From contig CAVQCO010000007.1 of assembly GCA_963711065.1 (NCBI GenBank), forward strand, positions 744,001 through 808,000: a stretch of DNA of 64,000 nt. Direction: 5' to 3'. The notes under the pieces were generated by a model that did not search any database, was not told where the DNA came from, and saw nothing but the letters and a program-made list of their open reading frames with translations. Source of the stretch: Bog-473 sp963711065 (GTDB lineage: Bacteria > Actinomycetota > Acidimicrobiia > Acidimicrobiales > RAAP-2). Shown here in pieces: positions 56,421 to 64,000 of this stretch; position 1 is the first letter of the stretch; every line of letters starts with the position of its first letter. Both the position numbers and the translations under genes were made by a program.

Positions 56421-56969
56421 CTAGGCCCGGCGACCCAGGAAGTAGAGGAACTCTGTCTGGAGGTCCGCGCCCGGCGGAGGGTCCAGCTTGGGCCCAAAGA
56501 CGTTGGGTCGGCGGATCATGGCATCCATCGGCTTGAGCGTGTCGTAGGCGTTGCGGACGGACTCTTCGTCGAGGCGCTCGTCCGCACCCACCGTCCACGC
56601 GAGGTCCCAGGTGTGGACGAGCAAGTCCATGGTGACGAAACGGGCGATGATCTCACCCGCTGGCATCTTGCCCGTCGGGCCGTCGATCTCCATGGCCAGC
56701 GCCTCTGGGTCTCCGGTGATGTCGTCGATCGCCCGAGAAGCCTCCTTCCAGGCCTCCTTGGGGTCTTCGTCGGCACCCAGGGGCGTCGACGCACCACCTC
56801 TGACGCCGGCGATCACGCCTCGGTGGCCGGCGACCACGTGGGCCACCACGTCACGGGCCCTCCATTGATCGCAGGGGGACTGGGTGTCCCACTTGTCAGG
56901 GGTGACCGCCCCGACGGCGGCGTCGAAGCCGCTCGACACCTGCCGATAGCTGTCTTGGACGTTGATCAT
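56421..56969 (-). CDS. DinB-like metal-binding protein, TIGR03086 type
   Basis: A 182-residue four-helix protein. DKWDTQSPCDQWRARDVVAHVVAGHRG contains the first metal-ligand His region, and IIARFVTMDLLVHTWDLAWTVG the second (H-x-W-D-L). These are the marks of the mycothiol-dependent maleylpyruvate isomerase N-terminal/DinB superfamily. The ATG at 56969 has TACGCT 7 nt upstream. A thiol-transferase role is possible but unproven. Confidence 0.82.
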   Translation of the reverse strand: MINVQDSYRQVSSGFDAAVGAVTPDKWDTQSPCDQWRARDVVAHVVAGHRGVIAGVRGGASTPLGADEDPKEAWKEASRAIDDITGDPEALAMEIDGPTGKMPAGEIIARFVTMDLLVHTWDLAWTVGADERLDEESVRNAYDTLKPMDAMIRRPNVFGPKLDPPPGADLQTEFLYFLGRRA

Positions 56970-57128
56970 TTCTCGGAGCGTACGTGACCGCGGCCGCATT
57001 GGAAGGGCCGGACCAATAGGGAGCCTGCTCCATGGGCACGATCGCTCACTGTGGGCCGGTCCGATTGGACGGCAGTGGGGTACGGTGACGTTCTCACGCA
57101 GCGATATCGACGGTCAGGCCGGAGGGAC

Positions 57129-58508
57129 ATGACACCGCGAATTGCCATCATCGGCGGCGGGAGCGCCCACTGGACGCCCCGCCTCCTCTTGGACTTCGTC
57201 AACACGCCATCGCTGGCAGAGAGCCAGGTCGTGTTGATGGACACGGCCCCAGAGAGCCTGCCGCGTGTACAGCAGTTAGCCGACCACATCGCCTCGCTTG
57301 GGTCGGGCGATCTACGGACAACGGCCACGACGGAGCTCGAGGCTGCGCTGGACGGCGCCCAATTCGTGATCACCGGGCTTTCGGTGGGTGGATTCGAGGC
57401 GATGCGCCACGACCTGGAGATACCCGACCGCTACGGCCTGCCCCAGCCCGTGGGCGACAGCGTGGGCCCGGGTGGCATATCGCGTGCGTTGCGGAGCGTC
57501 CCGGTCACCGTTGCCATCGCCCGGGCCATGGAGCGCTGCTGCCCCGACGCCCTGCTGGTAAACGTCAGCAACCCCCTCACCGCCCTGTGCCGCGCGGTGA
57601 CCCGTGAGACGACGGTGTCGACAGTCGGACTGTGCAACGAGCTCGTGGGTCTGACCTGGGCGATGAGCCTGCTCTTCGATGTTGGGATGCACGAGGTCGA
57701 CCCAGTGGTCGGCGGCGTCAACCACCTCCCCCTGGTCACCGCCCTGCGGATCGGCGGATCCGACGGCTTCACGATGCTGCGCTCTTTGATGGATCGGCCC
57801 GTGGCCGCTCTCGACGACCCGATCTGGATGGAACCCCCTGCCGGTAGTCACTGGCGCAAGGTGTCGACTGGGGAGAAGTGGACGAAGGGCGACGTTGTGG
57901 CCAACAACCGGCTGAAACTCGAGCTCTTTCGACGGTTCGGGGTCCTTCCGGGATCCTCCGACACGCACGTTGCCGAGTTCTTCCCGTGGTTCGTCACCGA
58001 AGCTAGTGGTTTCGGTGACGAGTGGTGCGTCCACCACTACGGCATCGATGGCCATCGGGCAGACAAGGACACCGACGAGGCCGACCTGACCGCGCTCATT
58101 GCATCCCAAGAGCTTCCGCGATGGGGATCGGGAGAGCTCGTCGCGCCGCTTCTGCATGCGGTCGTCTCCGGCGAGGAGCGACACCTTCCGGTCAATATTC
58201 CGAACACCGGCCAGGTCCTGGGCCTGGATCTCGGACCCGTTCTCGAGTGCATAGGTGTGGCGAATGCATCGGGCGTCACACCTCGAGATCGCGTCGAGGT
58301 GGGTTCCGTTCTCGGCGAGTGCCTCCGACGCATCGTGTATTCGCAGGAGTTGACTGTCCAAGCCGCCCTCGCCGGCGACCGGACTCTGGTGCTCGAGGCA
58401 ATGCTCACGGACCAGATGGCCGGCCGACTCCCGTACGAGCACATTGTTGCCCTCACCGACGAGTTGCTGGCGGCGACCGCTCCGTGGCTGGAGCAGTTCG
58501 ATCATTGA
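57129..58508 (+). CDS. GH4 glycosidase (NAD- and metal-dependent)
   Basis: A 459-residue family 4 glycoside hydrolase. The NAD-binding start RIAIIGGGSAHWTPRLLLDF, the NVSNPLTALCRAVTR metal/substrate block and GLCNELVG (Cys metal ligand) are present, with GGVNHLPLVTAL (His) following. The family uses an oxidation-elimination mechanism on alpha- or beta-glucosides, galactosides or glucuronides, sometimes 6-phosphorylated. Which one applies cannot be read here. GGAGGG precedes the ATG by a few nt. It is separate from the mannosidase operon and has no transporter beside it. Confidence 0.88.
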   Translation: MTPRIAIIGGGSAHWTPRLLLDFVNTPSLAESQVVLMDTAPESLPRVQQLADHIASLGSGDLRTTATTELEAALDGAQFVITGLSVGGFEAMRHDLEIPDRYGLPQPVGDSVGPGGISRALRSVPVTVAIARAMERCCPDALLVNVSNPLTALCRAVTRETTVSTVGLCNELVGLTWAMSLLFDVGMHEVDPVVGGVNHLPLVTALRIGGSDGFTMLRSLMDRPVAALDDPIWMEPPAGSHWRKVSTGEKWTKGDVVANNRLKLELFRRFGVLPGSSDTHVAEFFPWFVTEASGFGDEWCVHHYGIDGHRADKDTDEADLTALIASQELPRWGSGELVAPLLHAVVSGEERHLPVNIPNTGQVLGLDLGPVLECIGVANASGVTPRDRVEVGSVLGECLRRIVYSQELTVQAALAGDRTLVLEAMLTDQMAGRLPYEHIVALTDELLAATAPWLEQFDH

Positions 58509-58521
58509 CCCGAGGTGGGTC

Positions 58522-58568
58522 TGTCAAGGCTCATTGACAAGTCCGCGTAGAGATTCGACAATCGATCC
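58522..58568 (+). promoter_or_regulatory. complete promoter with overlapping inverted repeat
   Basis: TTGACA (58534-58539), 17-bp spacer, GACAAT (58557-58562), then 6 nt to the GTG at 58569. TGTCAA (58522-58527) is the reverse complement of the -35 box, 6 bp away, making an inverted repeat that a repressor could bind. Confidence 0.65.
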
Positions 58569-58894
58569 GTGAGCGACGCATGGGACAACTGGGACCGACT
58601 TCGCCGGGACCCTCAGCCGAACCCCTTGAGGTGTTGAGGGCCATTTCCGCATTCCAGAAGTACTTCGCCGCCATCGAGGTGGAGGCGGTGAGGGTGGCCA
58701 GATCGCAAAGCCACACGTGGCATGAGATCGGTGCGGCTCTGGGAAGATCACGCCAAGCGGTCTGGCAACGGGCAGCGTCGTCGAGGGTCGACGACGCGAA
58801 GGTCGCCGACTGGCAGGCCCTTGGTCGGCTGCTCGAAGATTCCTGGGCCACGTCGGCCGAGGTCCGCCACAACATCGGGCTGTCGCCACCGTAA
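58569..58894 (+). CDS. small HTH protein (one frameshift)
   Basis: From the GTG at 58569 the product begins SDAWDNWDRLRRDPQPNPL. One base must be added to the C4 run at 58622-58625 to continue EVLRAISAFQKYFAAIEVEAV. The total is then 108 residues. HTWHEIGAALGRSRQAVWQRA is a helix-turn-helix. The promoter directly in front fixes the start. A later ATG (58580) in the second frame would give a shorter, less sensible N-terminus. Possibly autoregulatory. Confidence 0.65.
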
Positions 58895-58933
58895 CGGTTC
58901 GGCTCGGCACCGATGTGTCCCGCTGCTCAACGC

Positions 58934-60292
58934 TCAACGTGTGAGGCGCCACCACACTCCGGGGCCCGAGAGCGCGCTCGCCGTCCGCAGCTGCGCCTGC
59001 TCCGAGATGCGTCCCACTCCCGCTCGCAGCATGGCGACAGTCGTCCCGGACGGTATGGGCCCGTCCAAGGGTGCGTGCTGCTCGACCTCCAGTGTGACAA
59101 CCAGACCGGGCCACCCGATCACCTCGACCGGCTGTGCCACGGTGACCGGTGCCATCGAACCCCAGGCTGCATCGACCTCGGCGACCTTTTGGCCCGGGGC
59201 GAAGATGGTGTAGCTGTGCACGGAGGCAAAGACACTCCTCACCAGCGCGTCGCCCGCGTCGACTGCGGCGGTGTCCGGACCGAGCGCCCCACCCGGCTGA
59301 CCAAGGACGACACCGACGACCGTGACCTCTTTGGCGCCGATGGTCTGTCGCGCCGCGAAGAGATAGCAGCCCTGCGCTGTCGAGTCGGATGCCGTCTTGA
59401 TGCCGATGATCCCGTCTTGCCCCAAGTCGAAATTGGGGTTGTAGACGACGGTGGTCATCGGGACGCTTGCCTGGGGCAGCGAAACGATCTGCCGGAGGAT
59501 CGGGATCGAGAGCGATGTCTCGCCCAGGCGGACGAGATCCTCTGCCGTGCTCGTCGTAGCCGGGTCCACGCCGGTCGGATCGGTGATGTGTGTCGAGGCG
59601 AGGCCGAGTCTGCTCGCGGCAGCATTCATCTTGGTCACGAACGCGCTGACGCTTCCCGCGTCCCAGTCTGCGAGGACCGTCGTCATGTCGGCCCCCGAGT
59701 CGACGAGTAATCCTTCGAGCGCTTGCAGCTCTGTGAGTGACTCTCCCGCGGCGACCGGGACTTCGGACTCCTGGCTCGCCTGCCCGGATTGATACGCAGC
59801 GAGCGCATCGGCGGTGACCGGCATCGTCGGGCCTTCGGCACCCTGCGCCAACGGGTGATCCGACAGGACCACATAGGCAGCGAGCAGTTCGACCACACCG
59901 GCGACGGGAACGCGCTGCGACCCACGTACCTGGCCCACCGATCCGAGACCTTCGATCGCGGCCGCTGACTCTCCGTTGCTCGGCCAAGCGAGAGACGGCG
60001 CCATCCCTGGCAGTCGGGCTTCTCCGGTCTTCAGGGTGGCGTGGGGGAGTGGTCGGACCCACTGAGCGATGGCGCCGGCGCAGAGCGCCGCAACAATCAG
60101 CGCCGCACCCCACGTGAGAAGACGCCGACGCCGTCGCGAGGCGCGCAATCCGGCAACGATCTCGAGCTCCTCCTCGCTCGGCGGTGGGAGGTGCCTACCA
60201 ATTTCGACGAGGCGTTCCTCGCTTTCCCGAGGCAGTGACCGCTTTCGGGCATGGGCAGGACCCTTCGGTCTCCCAAGCTCGTTGCCGTCCAT
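58934..60292 (-). CDS. DacA/S11-like protein lacking catalytic residues
   Basis: A 452-residue protein: about 55 cytoplasmic residues, one membrane helix (LLTWGAALIVAALCAGAIA), then an extracytoplasmic domain with the S11 D-Ala-D-Ala carboxypeptidase layout. ALEGLLVDSGADMTTVLADWD, FVTKMNAAASRLGLASTHITDPTGVDP and GIIGIKTASDSTAQGCYLFAA align with that family. The SxxK site reads G132-V-V-E135, SxN reads S-G-A (199-201) and KTG reads K-T-A (299-301). All three motifs are lost, so it is probably a non-catalytic binding or regulatory relative. TAGCGT lies 6 nt before the ATG. Confidence 0.75.
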   Translation of the reverse strand: MDGNELGRPKGPAHARKRSLPRESEERLVEIGRHLPPPSEEELEIVAGLRASRRRRRLLTWGAALIVAALCAGAIAQWVRPLPHATLKTGEARLPGMAPSLAWPSNGESAAAIEGLGSVGQVRGSQRVPVAGVVELLAAYVVLSDHPLAQGAEGPTMPVTADALAAYQSGQASQESEVPVAAGESLTELQALEGLLVDSGADMTTVLADWDAGSVSAFVTKMNAAASRLGLASTHITDPTGVDPATTSTAEDLVRLGETSLSIPILRQIVSLPQASVPMTTVVYNPNFDLGQDGIIGIKTASDSTAQGCYLFAARQTIGAKEVTVVGVVLGQPGGALGPDTAAVDAGDALVRSVFASVHSYTIFAPGQKVAEVDAAWGSMAPVTVAQPVEVIGWPGLVVTLEVEQHAPLDGPIPSGTTVAMLRAGVGRISEQAQLRTASALSGPGVWWRLTR

Positions 60293-60304
60293 GACCTAAC
60301 GCTA
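60293..60304 (-). promoter_or_regulatory. putative -10 box, leaderless start
   Basis: On the minus strand TAGCGT (60304-60299) is 6 nt before the ATG at 60292, with no Shine-Dalgarno sequence. Confidence 0.45.
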
Positions 60305-60487
60305 AGGCCGCCCCGTGCAACGCGGTGAGCAGGCCCCTCCGGGATTCCTGCCCCCGGCCGTCCTGTGAACGCCCAATCCGGGTTGGCCTTCGGGGCGGCC
60401 CGAGAGGTCCTTGGATGCCTCAAAAGCTGTCTTGACGCCCTCCGGCTGACCCTCCGGCTGACCCTCCGACGTGTCGCTCAGCTTCCT

Positions 60488-60499
60488 TAGAATGCTTCC
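60488..60499 (+). promoter_or_regulatory. putative -10 box, leaderless start
   Basis: TAGAAT (60488-60493) is 6 nt before the ATG at 60500, with no Shine-Dalgarno sequence. Confidence 0.5.
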
Positions 60500-61120
60500 A
60501 TGGCGACACCCAGCCTCGCCCAGCAGGAGCGCAAGACGCTCTGCGACCTCTTTGTCGAGGTCGGTCCCGACGCACCCACGTTGTGCGAAGGTTGGCACTC
60601 TGCCGATCTGGCCGCGCACCTCGTCGTGCGCGAACGGAGGCCAGACAGCGGGCCAGGGCTGGTCTGGCCCCCGTTGGCCGGCTACACGGACAAGGTTCGG
60701 CGCGCCGTGAGGGATCGCACGCCGTGGGAGAAGCTTGTCGAGACCGTGCGGCGCGGTCCGCCCCTGCTCCTCCGCCCTTTCGACGAGGCCATGAACACGG
60801 TCGAGTTCTTCATCCACGTCGAGGACGTGCGTCGCGCGCGCGACGGCTGGGAACCTCGCCCGATCTCCCCCGAGTTGGCCGATGCCCTCTGGGCGCGCGT
60901 CGGACCGGGCGGGATGGCAAAACGAGTCCCTGCCACGATCGTGATCACCTCGCCGGGTCGGGCCGCGAAGGAGCGCGGCAGCGGGCCGCGACTCACGCTG
61001 GCCGGCGAACCCGGTGAGCTGACCATATTCGGCGCCGGCCGCCAGGGAGCGGCCAAGGTCGAGATCGACGGCGACGCCGCCCTTGCCGCTCAGCTGCGCG
61101 CCGCCGCACTCGGCATCTGA
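60500..61120 (+). CDS. DinB-like metal-binding protein, TIGR03085 type
   Basis: A 206-residue protein. ERKTLCDLFVEVGPDAPTLCEGWHSADLAAHLVVRERRPD is the TIGR03085 N-terminus with the conserved W and His, and DEAMNTVEFFIHVEDVRRA carries the second His region. It is related to mycothiol-dependent enzymes. The C-terminal 60 residues (LAGEPGELTIFGAGRQGAAKVEI) form the small domain typical of this group. Substrate unknown. Confidence 0.85.
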   Translation: MATPSLAQQERKTLCDLFVEVGPDAPTLCEGWHSADLAAHLVVRERRPDSGPGLVWPPLAGYTDKVRRAVRDRTPWEKLVETVRRGPPLLLRPFDEAMNTVEFFIHVEDVRRARDGWEPRPISPELADALWARVGPGGMAKRVPATIVITSPGRAAKERGSGPRLTLAGEPGELTIFGAGRQGAAKVEIDGDAALAAQLRAAALGI

Positions 61121-61171
61121 CCTACGTCCGATGAGGACGGGGTCGGCCGCCGGTTGTCGGCTTGGCTTTGT

Positions 61172-61183
61172 TACCCTGCCGCC
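61172..61183 (+). promoter_or_regulatory. putative -10 box, leaderless start
   Basis: TACCCT (61172-61177) is 6 nt before the ATG at 61184, with no Shine-Dalgarno sequence. Confidence 0.5.
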
Positions 61184-62326
61184 ATGACTGAACACATCGT
61201 TGTCCTGGGAGCCGGGTTCGGCGGCCTCGAGCTGGTGGCGGGGTTGTCCGAGGCGCTTCCCGGGAGGGCCCGCATCACCCTCATCGACAAGAACGACGCG
61301 TTCGTCTTCGGTTTCTCCAAGCTCGATGTCATGTTCGGTCGCCGTCAGTCGTCCGAGGTGTCGAACCTGTACCGAGCAATCGACAAGCCGGGAGTCGAGT
61401 TTCGCAAAGAGACCATTGCGTCAATCGATCCAGAAAGTCGCAGGGTCGTCACGGACGTCGCGACCTACGAAGCGGACATCCTCGTCGTCGCGCTCGGGGC
61501 CGATTACGACGTGGAGGCGACGCCGGGACTGGTGGAGGACGGGTTCGAGTTCTACTCCCTCGCCGGCGCCGAGCGGGCTCGGGACGCGCTTGCAGGATTC
61601 AAGGGCGGCGCCGTGGTCGTCGGCGTGCTCGGTCCGTTCTTCAAGTGCCCCGGCGCGCCGAACGAGACCGCGTTGCTCGTGCACGACTTCCTCTCTCAAC
61701 GCGGCCAGCGTCCGTCGTCGACCATTCATCTCGTCAGCCCGATGCCTGCGCCCATCCCGATCTCCAAGAAGACGTCGTCGGCGATCACGGCGATTCTCGA
61801 GGACCACGGCATCGAGTACTGGCCCGAATCGAAGGTGACCCGGCTCGATCCGGAGCACCATGTGGCCCATCTCCAGGACGGGCGCGTGCTGCCCTACGAC
61901 CTCTTTCTTGGTATCCCGGTGCATTGCGCCCCCGAAGTGGTCGTCGCTTCCGGGCTGGCGGAGGATGGCTGGATACCCGTCGATCCAGCCACGTTTGCCA
62001 CGAAGTTCGCCAACGTCTTTGCGATCGGCGACGTGACGAGTGCGCCGGTGCCAAGGGCCGGTGGGATCGCCGAGGGGGAGGCGGCGACCGTTGCCAAGGT
62101 CCTCATTGCCAAGCTCACCGACGGGAGCGATCCCCTCCCGTATGACGGGGCGGCAGCCTGCTACGTGGAGTTGGGCGACGGCTTGGTAGGTCGCATCGAC
62201 GTGAACTTCCTGACCTACGACACGCCCGTCGCGAAATTCACGGCGCCGAGCGCTGCGCTGTTGGAGGAAAAGCGAGAATGGGGGTCCACGAGGATCCGGC
62301 GCTGGTTCGGACCGGACACTCCCTGA
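61184..62326 (+). CDS. FAD-dependent oxidoreductase, NDH-2/SQR-like
   Basis: A 380-residue flavoprotein. IVVLGAGFGGLELVAGL is the FAD-binding start, ILVVALGADYD the strand linking the domains, and VFAIGDVTSAPVPRAGGIAEGEA the second FAD block. It falls in the group of sulfide:quinone and type II NADH dehydrogenases. FFKCPGAPNE supplies one cysteine (about residue 153) and IPVHCAPEVV another, in places where SQRs carry redox cysteines, so sulfide oxidation is possible but unproven. No membrane helix is seen. Confidence 0.8.
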   Translation: MTEHIVVLGAGFGGLELVAGLSEALPGRARITLIDKNDAFVFGFSKLDVMFGRRQSSEVSNLYRAIDKPGVEFRKETIASIDPESRRVVTDVATYEADILVVALGADYDVEATPGLVEDGFEFYSLAGAERARDALAGFKGGAVVVGVLGPFFKCPGAPNETALLVHDFLSQRGQRPSSTIHLVSPMPAPIPISKKTSSAITAILEDHGIEYWPESKVTRLDPEHHVAHLQDGRVLPYDLFLGIPVHCAPEVVVASGLAEDGWIPVDPATFATKFANVFAIGDVTSAPVPRAGGIAEGEAATVAKVLIAKLTDGSDPLPYDGAAACYVELGDGLVGRIDVNFLTYDTPVAKFTAPSAALLEEKREWGSTRIRRWFGPDTP

Positions 62327-62487
62327 TCCTGATTCCTTCGACCTGTTTGTGAGCAGGAGAAATGGGAGTCCCCGAACGGCCGGGACCGCCGTCTCGATGC
62401 CGCCCCTTGTATGGCTCTGACGATGTCGTTGGCCTCCCGCCGACCCGCGGCGAGCCGCTGTCGCCACTTGGCGGCAAGAATCGGTGC

Positions 62488-63327
62488 ATGCTCACTCGAT
62501 CTTCGGGATATCTCACGCTCCGCTCCGGCGCCACACCTGCCCCGGTGGAGCGCCTGCAGTCGGACGGCTACGTCATCCTTCGGGGCGTCTTCGTCGGCGA
62601 ACAGCTCGCGGCCCTCTGCGCCGACGTCGAACGGGTGTTCGAGGAATATCCACCAGACGAACGAGGGGATCCGCCCGAGCAGTCCGCCCCCTTTCGTTAC
62701 GAGATGCTCAATCGGAGCAGCCTTGTCCAGCAGGCTGTCGGTAACTCCCGGATTCTCGAGGTGGTCGAACCCCTGTTGGGGGAGGACTGCCACGTGATCG
62801 CCAATACCGCGTGGCGACAGGAAGCGGGCGACAACCGACACCTCGGACGGTTCTGGCACATCGACAGCGGACCCCACGTCCCGCGTGACCTGGGTGTTCC
62901 GTGGGATCGGAGGATCCCCTACCCGATCTTCGCCATTGCCGTCCACCTCTATCTTTGGGATTGCCCGACGGAGGCGGGGCCGACCGGGGTGATCCCGGGG
63001 AGTCACATGTCGGGACAAGCGCCTCCCTTGGAGCGGCTGGCCGACGAAGATCTGCAGTGGGAGGGTCGGGGCGTCGTGCCGATCGTGGCCCAGGCAGGCG
63101 ACGTCGCCCTCTTCGTCTCGGACGTGTGGCACCGGCGGCTGCTCCCGCAACAAGGGGATCCCGGTCGGATGTTTCTCCAGTGCCACTACGGGCGACGCGA
63201 TCTCGCCCAGCGGATCCGGCCGACTTCGGTGGCAAACCACCTCTCCGCCGAGGCCGTGGCTCGTGCCGGGACCCGGCGGGAGAAGACGCTGGTCGGGCTC
63301 CATCCGTTGGGGTTCTACGACGGCTGA
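62488..63327 (+). CDS. phytanoyl-CoA dioxygenase (PhyH) family protein
   Basis: A 279-residue Fe(II)/2-oxoglutarate dioxygenase. The iron triad is visible as H124 and D126 (FWHIDSGPH) and H215 (DVWHRRLLP); R227 can bind 2-oxoglutarate. LQSDGYVILRGVFVGEQLA is the typical start. I choose the ATG at 62488, which has AAGAAT exactly 6 nt upstream. The frame is open further upstream, but that part looks non-coding. Substrate unknown; PhyH relatives hydroxylate lipids, osmolytes or natural products. Confidence 0.85.
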   Translation: MLTRSSGYLTLRSGATPAPVERLQSDGYVILRGVFVGEQLAALCADVERVFEEYPPDERGDPPEQSAPFRYEMLNRSSLVQQAVGNSRILEVVEPLLGEDCHVIANTAWRQEAGDNRHLGRFWHIDSGPHVPRDLGVPWDRRIPYPIFAIAVHLYLWDCPTEAGPTGVIPGSHMSGQAPPLERLADEDLQWEGRGVVPIVAQAGDVALFVSDVWHRRLLPQQGDPGRMFLQCHYGRRDLAQRIRPTSVANHLSAEAVARAGTRREKTLVGLHPLGFYDG

Positions 63328-63336
63328 ACTTGCTCC

Positions 63337-64000
63337 TCAATATGCGGAGTTGCGTTCGAAGTAGCGGCGTGGCGTCTCGACGAGCATGGTCTCGATCTGG
63401 GCCTCGGTCACGCCCTGCCCGCGGAGGTAGGGGAGGACGTCGTCGTGGATGTGCAGGTAGTTCCACTGGGTCATCATGGCCAGCACGTTGGGGTCGATCC
63501 AGTCGATGTAGCAGGCCACGTCGTGGGCCAGCACCATCCGGTCCGCATAGCCGCGGCGGCACATCTGTACGAGCGTGTCAGCGCGCGCCTCGAAGGTCGT
63601 CTCCACATTGAGCCCGAAGCGGTCCATGCCGAGGATGAAGCCCTCGTCAGCCAGCGCGCTCAGGTGGTCGACATCGTTGCTGTCGCCCGAGTGGCCCAGC
63701 ACCACGCGCGTCGGGTCGACGCCCTCCTCGTCGCACAGCAGCTTCTTCACGGCCAGCCCGGAGTGGGAGCCCGGGTGGGTGTGGACGGTGATCGGGGCGC
63801 CGGTGTGGCGATGGGCCCTCGCCACGGCACGCATGACCCGGGCCACACCGTGGGTGAGCCCTTGGTGGTCGATGGCGCACTTCAGAAAGGCCGCTCGGAC
63901 TCCTGTTCCCGCTATGCCCTCGGTGATGTCGCCGATGAACATGGCCACCATCGGGTCGGGCACCTCCATGCCAAGAGCGGCCGACAACGCGGGGCCCCGG
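63337..64000 (-). CDS. phosphotriesterase-family metal hydrolase (5' end outside window)
   Basis: The C-terminal 221 residues of a PTE/PHP-type TIM-barrel amidohydrolase. Metal-ligand regions are PITVHTHPGSHS, VVLGHSGDSNDVDHL and MVLAHDVACYIDW. The frame is open to the window edge. Such proteins include lactonases, phosphotriesterases and resiniferatoxin-binding-like proteins; activity cannot be assigned. It converges with the PhyH gene, 9 bp apart. Confidence 0.82.
   Translation of the reverse strand, partial: RGPALSAALGMEVPDPMVAMFIGDITEGIAGTGVRAAFLKCAIDHQGLTHGVARVMRAVARAHRHTGAPITVHTHPGSHSGLAVKKLLCDEEGVDPTRVVLGHSGDSNDVDHLSALADEGFILGMDRFGLNVETTFEARADTLVQMCRRGYADRMVLAHDVACYIDWIDPNVLAMMTQWNYLHIHDDVLPYLRGQGVTEAQIETMLVETPRRYFERNSAY

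Overview
The window is GC-rich actinobacterial chromosome. Acidimicrobiia or a relative is the best guess. The support is a secreted NHL protein ending in GYWLVASDGGIFNYGDA-type repeats that I associate with Acidimicrobiia, an actinobacterial gene order (uvrC-rapZ-yvcK-gap-pgk-tpiA-secG), mycothiol-linked DinB-like proteins, and many start codons lying exactly 6 nt after a TANNNT-like -10 box, as expected for leaderless mRNAs. The class assignment is inference.

Layout. 1-2.6 kb: end of an SGNH-like hydrolase, then uvrB. 2.6-10.3 kb (minus): a sugar-uptake operon with two permeases, a binding protein, a MalK-type ATPase, and a GH38 alpha-mannosidase joined in one frame to a SIS phosphosugar-isomerase domain. 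10.4-12.8 kb: a SnoaL-like protein and the NHL/repeat protein. 12.8-24.8 kb: uvrA, a DUF427 protein, nadA, then uvrC-rapZ-yvcK-gap-pgk-tpiA-secG with mostly overlapping genes. whiA is missing from its usual slot. A solute-binding lipoprotein and tRNA-Leu(GAG) follow.

26.75-39.67 kb is an integrative element inserted at the 3' end of tRNA-Leu. It carries a large serine recombinase, a Rep-like gene, an HTH-like gene behind a perfect inverted repeat, a Phd-Doc-like toxin-antitoxin pair, a methyltransferase, an IS110 element, an orphan FtsX-type permease, a GAF histidine kinase and an IS3 element. The far end carries the same 11-bp core as the tRNA end and, on the minus strand, the missing C-terminal tail of the recombinase. 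The attachment site is therefore inside the recombinase gene, and joining the ends in silico recreates a symmetric attP. A decayed second copy of this tail at 54.64-54.71 kb suggests tandem accretion of related elements.

39.7-54.7 kb is accessory DNA: a hairpin-rich intergenic stretch, a Thr-rich lipoprotein, a SulP transporter, a cluster of SHOCT/DUF6325-like/small membrane proteins, a GNAT, a GvpU-like protein, a peptide-type binding protein, methyltransferase and phosphotransferase genes. 54.7-64 kb looks chromosomal: small membrane proteins, DinB-like proteins, a GH4 glycosidase, an HTH protein with a textbook leaderless promoter, a DacA-like protein lacking all three catalytic motifs, an FAD oxidoreductase, a PhyH dioxygenase and a phosphotriesterase-family protein cut by the window end.

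About fifteen or more single-base frameshifts interrupt otherwise well-conserved genes, including uvrC. Most are cured by deleting one base. Many are probably consensus errors, so broken genes here should not be called pseudogenes without read-level checks.
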